Positions 47,870 through 60,250 of a stretch of 64,000 nt of DNA are shown here, one piece after another. The DNA comes from Anoplopoma fimbria (taxonomy: Eukaryota > Chordata > Actinopteri > Perciformes > Anoplopomatidae), in contig NC_072467.1 in the NCBI RefSeq assembly GCF_027596085.1, forward strand, positions 26,571,734 through 26,635,733. The letters are read 5' to 3'. The translations under genes were made by a program, and so were the position numbers. The notes beneath the pieces are model-generated. The model saw only the letters and a program-made list of their open reading frames with translations. It was not told the origin of the DNA and searched no databases. Position 1 is the stretch's first letter, and each line of letters begins with the position of its first letter.

Positions 47870-50800
47870 ATGGACAGGAAACGTACTTGTGTGAAGCTGT
47901 CGGTCCAGCCGTCCAGAGGGCTCATGGACGAGAAGTTTATCGTCCTAGTCGAGAACGTCTTCCCGGGTTTCCAGCTGACCGTCTACGCCCTCTACCAGTG
48001 TGAAGACGGACACAGCTGGGAGGCGTTCGCTCACTACACCGCCAACGCCAGCGGGACTGTGAACGGTACCTGGTTCAATACCTAGACCTTTGAAACTCTG
48101 GAAAATTATTTTTTTAAATGTTTGCAGGCGTCGTTAAGTTTCGTGCAGCCAAACACAATTAGTCATAAAATTATGTGACGGTTTGGTAAAGAATGAATTT
48201 CAAAATGTGAAATATTTTTCATGATTTGTACCTTACAGTTTCCGAGGATCCCAGTCTGGGCGGGACTTATTCTGGGGTTGAACAGATGGGTCTAATGTGG
48301 AGCCTCAGACCAGTTCCAGGCAGCAAACCAGGGCTCAGGTAGGCCAACAAGGAAAGAGCTGTTCAGATAAAACCAATCAAAACCAAATCAGTATCAGAGT
48401 CCCGACTCTTTCCCATCATCCCTCAGGATGAGGAAGATGAACGTCCAGACTCCCATGGAGGTCAAAATCTTGGTGTACCCGGGTCACCTGACTGAGGGCT
48501 TCGTGGACAAGGTGCCGCTGGCCGGTGTGGTGGTGGAGCGCTGGTACATGGCGCCCGGCGTCCGCAGGATCCCGATTACAGAGGCCGGACTCACTGCGAC
48601 CCTCTTCCTCCCCTCAGGTAGGACCAGAACAGTCTGGAGGGAGGTCTCCTCTGGCTTCCCATAACTGAGAAGCTTAAACCAGATATAGTTTGACATTTTG
48701 CTTTAAAAAAATTCAACGACACCATCGTTGTATAAACTGTGAATTGTTTTTGGTGTTATGACTCGTCTGAAGGACCCGGACCGTTCCCCGGCCTCCTGGA
48801 CCTGTGGGGGGGTGGAGGACAGCTGGTGGAGTACCGCTCAGCGCTGCTGGCCTCCCACGGCATCGCCTCCATGGCCCTCGACTACCTGACACCTAAAATT
48901 ACCAAGGAAACCGGGAAGATGGTGGACAACGAGTACTTTGAGGTAAAACTGATCTAAAACACCTTTGCTCAGAACACACATATAATGTTTCTACACACGT
49001 CTCTTAAAACATTAAAGTCGGAGCATTTTAGTCCCTCCATGAACCTTCATGAACCTCAGGGCCATAGACAGGAAAAATATTAAGATATAATGAGAACATG
49101 TTAGAGCAAGCGATGAGCGCTGAAACTTTCTAAGAAATGTAATGTTTTTTCCACTTTCTCACAGCTCTTCTTCTGTGGTGTTGTATTCGGTTTCACTACA
49201 CACTGGTGTAGCCCAAACAATGTCCTCCACTCCACCAGGAATTAGATATAAGTGAAGGGATCTGTTGAATTGTTTTTTTAATTATTATACTAATAATAAT
49301 AATAATTACAAAGTGCTTTGACTGACAAGGCAGCAAAAGCAAGACAATTAAACAAAAGAAAGCTTGAACAAACTAAGTTAAGACTTCCACCCTGATAAAG
49401 ATAAAACAGTACAAAAGATGAAACAATAAAAACAATCAATAGGATAAAACTAAACTAAGAAATACAATGAAATAACAAGTGAGAATCAACAAAATGAATA
49501 AAATAAATAAAAACAAATGGAATAGATAAAGATAAAATAGTATATTCAAATAAAATAAGATAGTAAACCAATAATAAAACGAAACATTAAAGCGAATTAT
49601 TAATTTATATATTTCTTCATTTAACAGCATTAAAGCCAAATTTATTCTTTACACATGAGAAGACTACTGAGTCTTTTCTTAATCCATTAATCTGCCGATT
49701 CCTTTGTTGATTAACAGATAAATTGTTTTGTCTGGAAAATGTTAGAAACTAGTGAAATGTCTATTTTTCTTCGATAGCCAGAGGTGACATCTTTAAATAT
49801 CCACTCAACCAAAGATATAACGTTTATCACATTTTCACACTTTTGGACTTTAGCCCTGATTTTCCGATCATAGGACAGTTTTTTGGAGTGCCAGGAAAAT
49901 AATCCACAGATCGAAGGAGAGTCTGCTTCGGTGCACGCACATTTTTGTGCATGAAATGTAAACTCAAAGCAAGATAAGATAAGATAAGATAAGATAATCC
50001 GTTATTAGTCCCGCAGCGGGGAAATTTACAAGATAACAGAAGACACAGGGCGATCATGAAGTGTTGCCTGCATCTCTGTGATGATCATTCATTTTGGCTG
50101 TGAGACACACAGAGTCAAGTAACGGCAGGTTAATGTTGATCAATGTAGGTTCAAAGTCTTTTCTGCAGACACCATGATGTGTACAAATTAAACATTACTG
50201 GAGGAAGTGATAAAAAATATAAAAAAGAGGTCGTATTGTTGGTCCCTTCCTGAACAGGGGTTTGATTTTAATCAATAAAATCTCCACATCAAAGATTAAC
50301 CTCTAGTGGTGTAATATATTTATAAACGTTTGCCAATTTTTACACTTTGGCACCAGGATGTTGGCCAGGAATAGTTTTTGATAAATTTCTGAACACAGAG
50401 CCACTTTTGTCCAGCAGTGACAAGTCAGATTCACTTTTATTCATACAGCCCCAAAAAAATCCCAAATTACAAAATTGTCTGGGAGGGTTCAACACCCTCT
50501 GTCCCTGAATGCTCATTTCAGATAAGGAAAACCCTTTGATAGTAAAAAAAAAAAGACAAATCTGAGGGTTATCAACACAGATATTCTCTCTCTTCAAGGA
50601 CAGATGTGTGAATACTGTTTGCAAGACGTAAATAAGACAAAGATAACCTAACTGACAGTTTCTTTAAACATGATTTCCCAACTGAGAGGAAAGCTGGGAG
50701 TCAAAGATCAAACCCAGATTACAGCAGCCTGTAAAACTACCGAGACACAATGAGAGCAAGTTTATGGAAATGTGTTGCCAATGAACAATGTATCAGGTTA

Positions 50801-53529
50801 ACTTTATATAGCTGTCACAAGTTTTGTTTACATCTAATGCTGAAAGTCAGATAAAAGGATATAGGGCGCATAGAAAATGCAGAAACATGTACAAAGCTCA
50901 CAGCAGACCACTGATCCTAAAATGCTTAGGCCCAGTTAAAGGGATAGTTCTGGTGTTTTGACATTGGCTTGTATGAACTTCTTATCCATAGTCATGTATT
51001 ACTGTAGATAAAAAACAAGAAGGAGAAAAAACTTGAGAGCAAAGTAAAATACTGCTGTGGACGGGGGCAGCAGCAAACGTGTTTTAACCACCTAAAAGGA
51101 AGGTCAACTAAAAACACAATCTATATCCATTTAAATGTACTCTTTATTTAGAATATTTTTATATCTTTGTCTCAAGGTAGGACAGCCTTTTTCCAAATGG
51201 GAACTGAACTGAAAGCAACACTTATCAATCCTCTATTTAAAGCCATGAGACTCCATTGATAAAAACATCATGGATCATTTCTCTTAGCCATCTCAAATAC
51301 GTTTTACTGCTGCCACCGAACTATCCCTTTTAAATGGAGAGATCACATTTCATGTATGTATATGATGATACTAATCATGTTTTTAAAAACAGATCTACCA
51401 ACGCTCTGTGACACCTTTTTTTTCTGACGTGTTCCTTGTTTCAGACGGCCTACAGAGTCTTGGAGCAGCATCCTCAGATCCTCGGCAGCAGGATCGCCAT
51501 GTTGGGCCTTTCCTTCGGCACCTGTGTCACCCTCAGAATGGCCATTTACTCCCAAGTTTTTAAGGTGGGGCTTATTGTATCTACACTAGTTGACATTTTT
51601 AAAACCTGCTTTGAGGCTCAAAGTGAGCGGCTCTGACCGATGCTGCGTTCACATGGAATCAGACAGACAAATGACGACAAACGGACAAGTCCTTTATGAC
51701 AGCATAGAAAAAACAAACAAACAGTCCGAAAGAACGAACGCAAAAAAGGAAACACACATAACAACTCACGGCAATATGTTGCTATGGTGATGGAACTATA
51801 TATATTAAACTAAATTATTTCGGGTCTACTATTTCATATATTTATTCTAGAAATGCATAACAATTGAGGTTTCTCTTATTATTCTATTGCAAACTTTCGC
51901 AACTTTCAACCTGACATCCGGTTGTAATTTTCGCCGCAGTGGATGGCGAACAGTTTAAATGAAGCTTAGCGTAAATTCAGTCAGGAATACTATCTTTACG
52001 CTCCTTGTCATTCTTAATCCCAGTCACTCTCTCCACGTGACTACTCTATCAGCTGATTGTGGGTTTCACTTAAAGTTAACCAACCAGAGTCTGCCACGGT
52101 TTCCTTAAGCCAATCACACTGTTGCTGTCCAACTTTAAAAATGTTCTCCTCTCTGCTGCTGTCAGTTGTTATTTCAGCACGATCAGATAAGAATGGATGC
52201 ATTTCCTTACCCTTTTCTACATCTTGTTGTTGGTAACTGAGACGATATCGGATCCAAGTCAGGACTTAATATCAATGTTCAGCCGGAGCCGGCACTCAGC
52301 CTGCGGGCGGCCGGTGTAGGAGCAGTTGGTAGCGCTGTGCAGCGGCTCCCCTTCAGACGAGCATGAAGCCTCTGGCTCAGCTAGATGATCGCAGTGGTTT
52401 ACCAGCAGCATTCCTTCCTCTCTCCCAGCTCCGCGAGCAGTAAATCTACAGTTAGACGCAATCCAGTTGATCTTTCCCGCGCCATGCGTAAAGACGAGGA
52501 AATCAGGCTCAGCCAAAGCTCAGCAGGCGAAGACGAAGTAAGTCGATTCCCGTACTCTTTCTCGACCGGCAACTCCTGGCAGACAACGCCGTCATCTCCA
52601 CGCAGCAGTTGTGGGTTAGCTCCATCCACACCATCGATGCTCGCCTTCAATACCAAGAAACGCTGCAACTCCGAGCCGCTAAAAACTAGAACTTTGTTTC
52701 TGCTGCCGCTGCTTTTACCGGACAGAGGAAAAATCCATGGGTCAAGTTCCTGGGCATCACTCTCCATTCAGTTCATATGAAAGCGTCCCTTCCAGCCACG
52801 AAGTTAGAGCACATCCGCGAGATTAGGAATCTCATCGCGCAGAGAAAGAAAAAAATAAATATAAAATACATAACTAAGCAACAGTTAAGCTTAGTTTACA
52901 CTCACCGTAGTGAAGCCAGCGCGAGGCGTGCGCGCACGCCAGATGATGACGTAATCACGGCCGGCGAGTGGTGTGCGTAGGCCAGCAGTGGTCGCCCGCT
53001 AGATCACGTGACTGTCACAAATAGTTCACTGATAAAACACAAGAAACACATCTGGGTATTATAGAAAGAAAGCCAATTCACTTTTAAAAGCTTTATGAAT
53101 GGGAGTTCTTAAAAGTCTACATTTTAAGTAAATATTTAATATAATATTTAAGTCAAATCAAATAGTTAACAGGATAGTACACCTTTGTTTCTTTAAAATG
53201 CATTTATTACTTGACGTGAAAAAAAAAAAAATATATATAAAAAATAATAATTTGTCCATGAATATGAGATATGCCTACAGATAATTACAATCCCTCCTCA
53301 GCATTGTGGAGGTTGGTTTATGGCTTTTGTCGGTTACACCTACATTCTATGGGTTACACCCATTCTCACAGGTCATTTGCTTGTATGCTCTCTGGCATTT
53401 TGTAGAGAAAAATAGAGCAAAGAGTTTAAACGGCTCCGTTAATGCTTGGAGCTTGCATGCGTCGCAAGTGCGAGTTTAAACAAAGCTTTACTCCCTCTTT
53501 GGCCATCAGAAATTCGGCAAGCAAGTCAT

Positions 53530-53614
<85 letters not shown>

Positions 53615-56600
53615 GTCATGTAATTTGTCCAATAGCATGGGATACCATTATCTTAGTCAAGCCTTCCTTTATATTATCACCAAAGCTACTTCTCGCATTC
53701 TATTGTTCTATCGTTACTCAATCTCCCGGTCTAACGTGACTGTTTCCCATTTCCCGGTCGGAATGTGACCCGGTCCCGAGGACCCAGTTACTAATTTCCT
53801 GGTCGGCAGTGACCTGTTCTGAGTGACCCGAATTTCTAATTTCCTGGTCGGCAGTGACCTGGTCTGAGTGACCTAAATTTCTAATTTGCTGGTCAAACAT
53901 GACCTGGTCAAGAAGGACCGCTTATCTCAAATTCGGTCAAACATCTCCTTTATCCAGTTTGGGGGACTATCCGATCTCTCTCTACTATCTGATCTCTCTC
54001 TGGTCTAACTCTACCCCCCTATCCTATCCTCTCACTTGACCACAACTGTCCTATTCTGTGGTCTGACATGACCCACAACTGTCCTATTCTGCGGTCTGAC
54101 ATGACCCACAACTGTCCTGTGCTGCTTTCTTACTTGAACCACAACTGTTCTGTTCTGCGGTTTAACATGACCCCCACCTATCCTTTCCTGCTGTCTGTCG
54201 AGACCACCGCTATCAATTCTGTGATCTGTCAAGATCCCACCAGACTTTACTGTGGTCTATCTAGACCCTCACTATCCTTTTCTGCGGTCCATTGAGACCC
54301 CCCTATCCCTGTCTGCGGTCTATCTAGACCCTACCCTATCCTTTGCTATGGTTTACTTGACCCTTCTTAAATCGCTGGCCAAACTCCAATTCATATAAGC
54401 TCATTTAATCTTCTGTTTCTGCTTAGGAGTTCTCTGCAGCAGTTGATAAGTTATTTATTTTATATATTTATATAAAATAATTCTCTTTATGGGGGATTGT
54501 ACCTGTCTGACTTCAGCATCACTGCCCCTCTGTTAGACGGTTTCGCCATGGAGTCCAATCGCCAAAGACTTTATATATTAATTTCATATGTGTAATAAAA
54601 TATTGTTAAATTTTATTGAAGTTTCTCCTGATTTAAATATTTTAAGGTCTGACAGCCCTTACTTGTCAAACTTGCATAACATCCAGTTTTCCGTCTGCCT
54701 GATTCCATGTGAATGCAGCCTAATGATTAATTCCAAAAGTAGGCAAAGAGTATCGTCGGCCAGCTTCTGGTATGAAAAAAATTTCATACCAGAAGTCAAA
54801 CATCTTTATTTCTGCCCTAAAGTTGGTTTAACTTGGAGGTTTATGGAGATCGACTGGCTTCAGGAGCCTCAAGGAGCCATTTGGATTTTGTAGTCTTTCA
54901 TTTCTGTGTCACTTACTGGATCTTTCTCGTCCGTTAACATGAGTTCAGATATCATGTTTCTGTCTCAGCTGATCATGTGTTAACCTTTATGTGTGTGTGT
55001 GTGTGTGGTCTCCCAGCTCAGGTGTGCAGTGTGTATTAGTGGGAGTCATGTGCAGCCGGTCGACGGATCTTTGAAACAAATGATAACTTTCTTCTTTCAG
55101 TAAGTTGAACTGACTTCAGGTACTTTCAGAATTTTTGCTAAACAACTCAACTTCTATGGGTCAGATTCTTGTTAAATGTGCTGATGACTTTCCTGCTCCC
55201 CAGAGAATGAACCCATGACGATCTTTCCTCTTTCTGTGATCAACAAACTTTGAGCTTTCTATGAAGCTATTATCTTTCTTTTTTTTTGTCCTATCAGAAA
55301 TGCTGAGAAGACTCGATTGAACGAGGAGAACCAAGTGATCTGGCGAGATCTGCTGCTGCCCATCCCCACCGACCCCTCACAGAAAATGGAGGTGAGTACC
55401 ACCAGACAAAACTCCTCTCTAACTTTTCCTTTAAAGTTCATTTTATATTTTTTTAAACTGTGTTTTCAGTCAATTTCTTTTTTTTTAATGGGATATTTCC
55501 CTTTATTTAATCGTACAATATTTCCTGGCGAGAATTAAACTATAAACATTGTAGCTAACACTTAATCACTCAACTACCATGGCAGCCCATAATATATTTT
55601 TGTTCCTTTACAGCAAAACAGGTGAACAACTGTTTCATGTGTTTTCTTGGTAGTATTTTGATTGTCAAGTTAAATAAATGAGGAACCAATAAATGCAACT
55701 TATTTCACATGTGATACAGAAAACATTTGTGGATTTTATTGTGCAAGATTAAAATGATTTATTAGACATTTTTAGAGGACAAAAACTTTTCAAAATAATA
55801 GATTTCTGTCAGTTGTCGAAGTAAATGGGGCTCAATGCAAAATTCAGAACATGTATATTGCCTCCACAACGCTCTCAACAGAGCAACATCTGGGAGTATA
55901 ATGGAAAGTATTTGTGAATTAATTCTAGCACTGAGTAATGAATTAAACATCCAAAGATTCGTGATTCCACATGTGACACAGGTTTATATATAAAAGTCCA
56001 AACTGCAGGTTTAAGTATAAAAGCTGTTTGTGTTTGAGCAGGTGGGACGACTCCAGTGTCCTCTGCTGCTGGTTGTGGGGGAGGACGATCAGAACTGGCC
56101 CGCCTACGAGTCTGCAATGGACGTGAGTTTACTGACGCGACGGCATCCTGTTTTAATAACAAGCTGGGTCCAGAGATGAGATGATTTTTTTTTTTTTTTT
56201 TTTACTTCCTGTTGTCCAGATAAAGGAGATGGTGCAGCGGGCGGGGAACGATCACCTGCTGACCGTCCTGTCGTACCCGAATGCCGGTCACCTGATTGAA
56301 CCTCCGTTCACGCCGTTCGCCCGAGCCAGCACCTTCAGAACAGTCTCCGCCAAACCTCAGACAAGTAGGTACACCTGCACTGGGTTCCTGCAGGTCCTTA
56401 TAGTGTCCTCAAAGGTTTATTTTTAGTTATGGTAGGTTTTAAAGTCTAAGGATGATGCCAAGCAGCGTGAGATATATCACAGGCTTTACTTATTTAAATG
56501 GGGTTCAGTCTCTCTTTTTATGTAATGTTTTGATTGGTTCTTAACAGGACACCTGCTCTCATAAAGGTAACAGGGCTAAAGAAGTACACAAAATAGAACA

Positions 56601-57032
56601 GATGATGCTAAGCTAAAGACAATTAGCCAAAGGGGTTCAGAGAAGAACACAAAGTCCTCTGTTAATTCTGATATTAAGTATCTGGATAATATGTTTTTAG
56701 TTTGGAGCCAATATGCGACAGGAAGTAGAGGAGCAGACTTTTAGTTCAGTGACATCTTAGCTGGAGTTCACAGATTTAATTGACCGTTAAAGTTGATGAC
56801 AGGTAGATACACTTTAACGTGTATGTGTCTTAACGTTGTGCATGACTTGAGTTTGGAGGTGTGACGTCTGTTTCATCTGTCTGTTGTCTTTGCAGTGATC
56901 GTTCTGTGGGGCGGAGAGCTGGTGGCACATTCTCGCGCTCAGGAAGACTCCTGGAGGAAGACGCTGGTCTTTCTGAAGGAGAATCTGTTCGGCGGCTCAA
57001 GCCCTGGTGCAACTTCATTTTCCAACCTGTAA
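47870..57032 (+). CDS. Acyl-CoA thioesterase / BAAT-family enzyme, 10 exons
   Basis: Exons: 47870-48065, 48239-48338, 48427-48617, 48773-48942, 51445-51564, 55017-55099, 55298-55391, 56042-56122, 56220-56364 and 56896-57032. All are GT-AG and in frame, 438 residues. The N-terminal beta domain (VKLSVQPSRGLMDEKFIVLV, WSLRPVPGSKPGLR) is followed by the alpha/beta hydrolase domain (ERWYMAPGVRR, PGPFPGLLDLWGGGGQLVEY). The nucleophile motif is GLSFG, with Ser as in the thioesterases where BAAT has Cys; the acid lies in VVGEDDQNWP and the His in NAGHLIEPP. These enzymes hydrolyse acyl-CoAs or conjugate acyl groups to amino acids, often in peroxisomes. The C-terminus SNL is only a weak peroxisomal-signal variant. 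An in-frame ATG at 47855 is possible, but a splice acceptor at 47867-47868 favours the later start. Intron 5 holds a ~3.1-kb insertion. Confidence 0.93.
48943..51444 (+). other. Intron 4 of the thioesterase gene
   Basis: Holds a short CCGTTATTAGTCCCGCAGCG repeat fragment (49975-50040) and a MITE (50935-51333). Bases 50255-50420 match 61495-61650 beside the decayed gene copy. No internal gene is seen. Confidence 0.7.
50935..51333. mobile_element. MITE with TTAAAGGGATAGTTC inverted ends
   Basis: Starts GTTAAAGGGATAGTTCTGG and ends CCGAACTATCCCTTTTAAA, a pair of inverted termini typical of a frequent teleost MITE. About 400 bp, no coding capacity. Confidence 0.75.
52725..52850 (+). pseudogene. 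Reverse-transcriptase remnant, DIRS/Ngaro-like
   Basis: In one frame the DNA reads NPWVKFLGITLHSV followed by KASLPATKLEHIREIRNLIA. The FLGI-T-L motif followed by a LP-x-x-KL-x-x-I segment is what I would expect at the end of the RT domain of tyrosine-recombinase (DIRS/Ngaro) retroelements. The frame is lost upstream, so only a fragment survives. Confidence 0.4.
53533..53611. repeat. (TA)n microsatellite
   Basis: About 39 TA units inside the composite insertion. Confidence 0.95.
53726..53925. repeat. Minisatellite A, about 48-bp unit
   Basis: About four degenerate units containing TTTCCTGGTCGGCAGTGACC and TGAGTGACC, in the right half of the composite insertion. Confidence 0.8.
54028..54365. 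repeat. Minisatellite B, about 33-bp unit
   Basis: About ten units of the type ACCCACAACTGTCCTATTCT followed by GCGGTCTGACATG, progressively degenerate to the right (TATCTAGACCCTC forms). Confidence 0.85.
54764..54795. repeat. Perfect 14-bp hairpin
   Basis: CTTCTGGTATGAAA (54764-54777), four A, and the exact complement (54782-54795), about 45 bp outside the right end of the composite insertion. Confidence 0.9.
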
Positions 57033-59223
57033 CCAAGGCAACATCTATACGTCGGGGAAGGACTGCTAAGGGAGCCTCGGGTTCAGGAAGTAGAAGTCAT
57101 GTTTATTTATCCCCTTAGAGAATATCACATGACTCACGTTTCAGGCTTTGATTGATACGAAATGTTCCAAAAGATGATTAACTATATAAGATAATATCCG
57201 GTAATAATATTAGAGTTTATCTATATATCACTTATCAGAATCATAGATTACAAAATGATTTAAAAAGGAAAATGTATTTCATACATAGACTCAAGTTTAC
57301 AAGTTTGGAATCGCTGCTATATTGATGTTTCTTTTCTTTCCTTATTAATTACTCTTTTAACAGAGATAAAAACAATATAATGTAGACGACAAATGTTGTA
57401 CTTGTTGAACTTTAATTATGGTTTACTCTTAAGTGGTTTGAACTGTGATTTGTTCAGCTGATATTCCAGTAGAGCTAACTCTAGACTAACTTTCTGTTTC
57501 TATTATGAAGTTTGAAGAAGAGCCTTTGATGAAGCAAAACCTTGTCTGTTAATTCCAGCTCGTTATCTGCTGCTTTATTGTGAAAGACCTGACCTTGAAA
57601 CAGGAAGTTGTTCCTGTTTAAATCTAAGCTTTTAGTTTTAATTTCTTCTCTTCTTATACAACTGTAGCTCAGAGGGATCTTTGTCTCTTTCAGTTGTCAT
57701 TGTGTTTGAACCATCGTTCAGCGTTTTGCTCTCCATCTACTCAAATAAATAACATCTATTAGTAAAGAGGACTTTGTAAAACCATGAAAAAACATTCAGA
57801 TATATGAGGAGTTCTCTTAGACATCTGACTGGACACAGTCAAGATGTATATATCTGATTTGGAATACTATCTCATCCACCTCGTAATGTGGTTTTACCCC
57901 CCCCCTCCATCTTCAGGGTTTTTATGTTATCTAGCGCCTTTTCCTTTTGAGATTGAATGTACTCACTGTTTCATTGGTTTGGAAAAAAGCGTCCAAAGAT
58001 ATTCAGTTTGCTGTGATAGAAAAATCAGAGAAAAACCATCAAATCCTCTCTCTGGAGAAGCCGACAGCAGAGAATTGTTTATTTAACTGATTATTCAATC
58101 ATCAAAATGCAGTTACTTTTTCTGTGGATCAATTCATAAAGACAGAGATCAGTTGAGGAAACCTTTTTTTTAATCTGCATTCTGTAATAAATTCATAACA
58201 TCAATAAATTAATAAAAATCATAGTTACGGTTTTTCACACATCAAATTCCTCTGTGTAATTGAACTGCAGTTCAAACTCAATAAAATATAATTTCTTTGA
58301 AAAATTGCTGTAGCATGTTATTTATATAAGCACATTTCATATTATTTTCTTCGCTATGTGATAATGTTCTATGTCTGTGTGAGTGAGTGAGTGAGTTTGC
58401 ACCTCTGTGTCTGTCCGCGGCTAATCTCCCACTTTTCTGCAGCACACTGCATAATATTTTGAATCCCATCTACTGACCTTTCGTGGTTTTCTTGACTCTC
58501 TGCTCAGCTTTCGGTCACGAGGAGTTGAACTATTTATTCAGCTACAAATACCCGAAACTCTACACTGCACTGCTCAGGCTGGTCTCATCCACCATTTGTA
58601 GCTATACCTAAAAAAGAATAAAGTGCCGTTATTCATAGATATTCACGAATTTCTTTTGGAAATTATTCCATGTAATCATGAAAAAGGAAGTATAATAAAT
58701 GCATACTAATAAAACAATCTTTCAGCCAGGAGACCTCCGTTCGTGTGAAACGAGAACTTAACTTTGATTTATTTGTCACGTAACTTGCGTATTCCAGTAA
58801 CGGCCCTTCCGTGGTTATTTTAACCCAAACACGTTGTTTAACCTAAACAAGTTTTTACCTGTGAAGACGGAAGTTTATTTTGAAAAGACTGTATGCATGT
58901 AACGGGCGAAAATTGACACGTGTTGTTGGCTTTCGTGGGAAATTGCACAAAAAATGAGGAGTAACTTTTCTTAAAAAAAGCATACAAATCATTGTATAAA
59001 GATACTTTGCACTGCTACATACACGCCCAGACACTAGTTTGCTTTAGTTTAAAAAACGTACATAAATTTAAAAAAATCTCCAATGCTTAAGCCTGAATAT
59101 CTGTTGAAGATTATGATATTGTAAGACCTGTAAAATAAAGTGTAGCCTAAATAGCTTTGAAGAGCTTTTCAATAGTAACTTCACAAACTCTTGAAGAAGA
59201 TGAAGAATAGCTGTATTAAATTA
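57033..59223. other. 3' flank of the thioesterase gene and intergenic DNA
   Basis: AT-rich, with candidate polyadenylation signals AATAAA near 57744 and 58281. Bases 58375-58520 resemble 22230-22330 in short patches (GTGAGTGAGT, TTTGCACCTCTGTGTCTGTC, CTGCAGC), perhaps an old repeat. No gene is seen. Confidence 0.5.
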
Positions 59224-59550
59224 AGATAAAATAATCCTTTATTAGTCCCGCAGCGGGGAAATTTACAGGATTACAGCAGCAGAGAGTGTAGTGCAAACAA
59301 CAGACATAGTAAATAAAACAAGATCAAAACTAGTATTATAAATAAGTAATAAAAACAGTCAATAAATATTAAATAAGTAAAAAAATATGAATAAATGAAA
59401 ATGAAAAATAAAAATCCACATTAACTAAAATATTATATATACAGTCAGAATAGAATAATTATTGTATTGCACAGATAGTTTATATTGCACAGATTTTTGG
59501 TATGTGTGGTCTACTGGGAGCAGAGCTGGTTGTGCTTTTAATTAATTAAT
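59224..59550. mobile_element. CCTTTATTAGTCC-type repeat, uninterrupted copy
   Basis: Starts AAAATAATCCTTTATTAGTC and CCGCAGCGGGGAAATTTACA, and runs through ATATTATATATACAGTCAGA to about 59550. It is the unfilled counterpart of the MITE-containing copy at 47138-47560. Confidence 0.65.
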
Positions 59551-60250
59551 AATTAATAATCCCACTTGGACTTTACAAGTACGACACACCACACCTGGCC
59601 ACATCCAGCTATGATGTTTGGTGTAGCCAGAAGTTCATGATACTTATACTTTTAAACATAAACAGGTGAGTACGCCAATACTTTTATTCCATAAAATATC
59701 GGAGTGTGCTTTGACTAAATCTGCAGTTTTGGTGCCTTAAAGGTGGCATCTTGTTTCCAGACAGAATGATGTTACTGTGGGAGGAGACTGAAGCTCCAGA
59801 CTGTGAGGCCGACCTTCAGACGGTTAAATAAAACACAGCTGTCAGTTTAAAACACAACAAACCTGAAGAAGAAAGCCAAAAGGTTCTGCATCTGTCAGCA
59901 ATTTAAGAAATAAATATGCATTTTAAGGGAAACTGTGGCTTGGAACTGAGAATTTTCAGGGACCTTGAGTTAATATTTAAGCCTTTGTGCAAAGTTTCAT
60001 GAATAATTTAAGCTCCTTTTGATATGTTTCTCTTCAAATATGGATAACTCAAATAATATTCTAAATGAGTTCTAGGCAAGTCAGTTTTTATTTAACAGTC
60101 TGAAATGTTCTCAGGATAAGTTGGAAGACATTAAAAAAAGCTTTTTTTAAATGTCAATAGTTTTGATGAAAGTAAAATTGATTAAAACTGGTAATTTAAC
60201 TTGAAATTCAGTAAAATATTTTGTTTTTTTTATACCCTTTCCACTACATT

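Larger units (their letters stand above)
51642..54720. mobile_element. TIR-bounded composite insertion in intron 5 of the thioesterase gene
   Basis: The left end GCTGCGTTCACATGGAATCA (51642 onward, then GACAGAC) is the inverted match of the right end (GTCTGCCTGATTCCATGTGA then ATGCAGC, ending about 54719). The termini are about 27 bp with about 3 mismatches. The interior of about 3 kb holds GC-richer DNA with a CRE-like TGATGACGTAATCA, a reverse-transcriptase remnant, a TA microsatellite and two minisatellites. No target-site duplication is clear. The superfamily is not settled and no transposase is seen, so it is probably non-autonomous. Confidence 0.65.

Noticed and set aside
52385..52780. 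Overlapping 131- and 122-residue open frames inside the composite insertion
   Set aside because: Neither has a recognisable domain. Only a short stretch in another frame resembles reverse transcriptase.
53726..54365. Regularly spaced repeats considered as a CRISPR array
   Set aside because: Units are contiguous, degenerate and lack unique spacers, and the genome is vertebrate; these are minisatellites.
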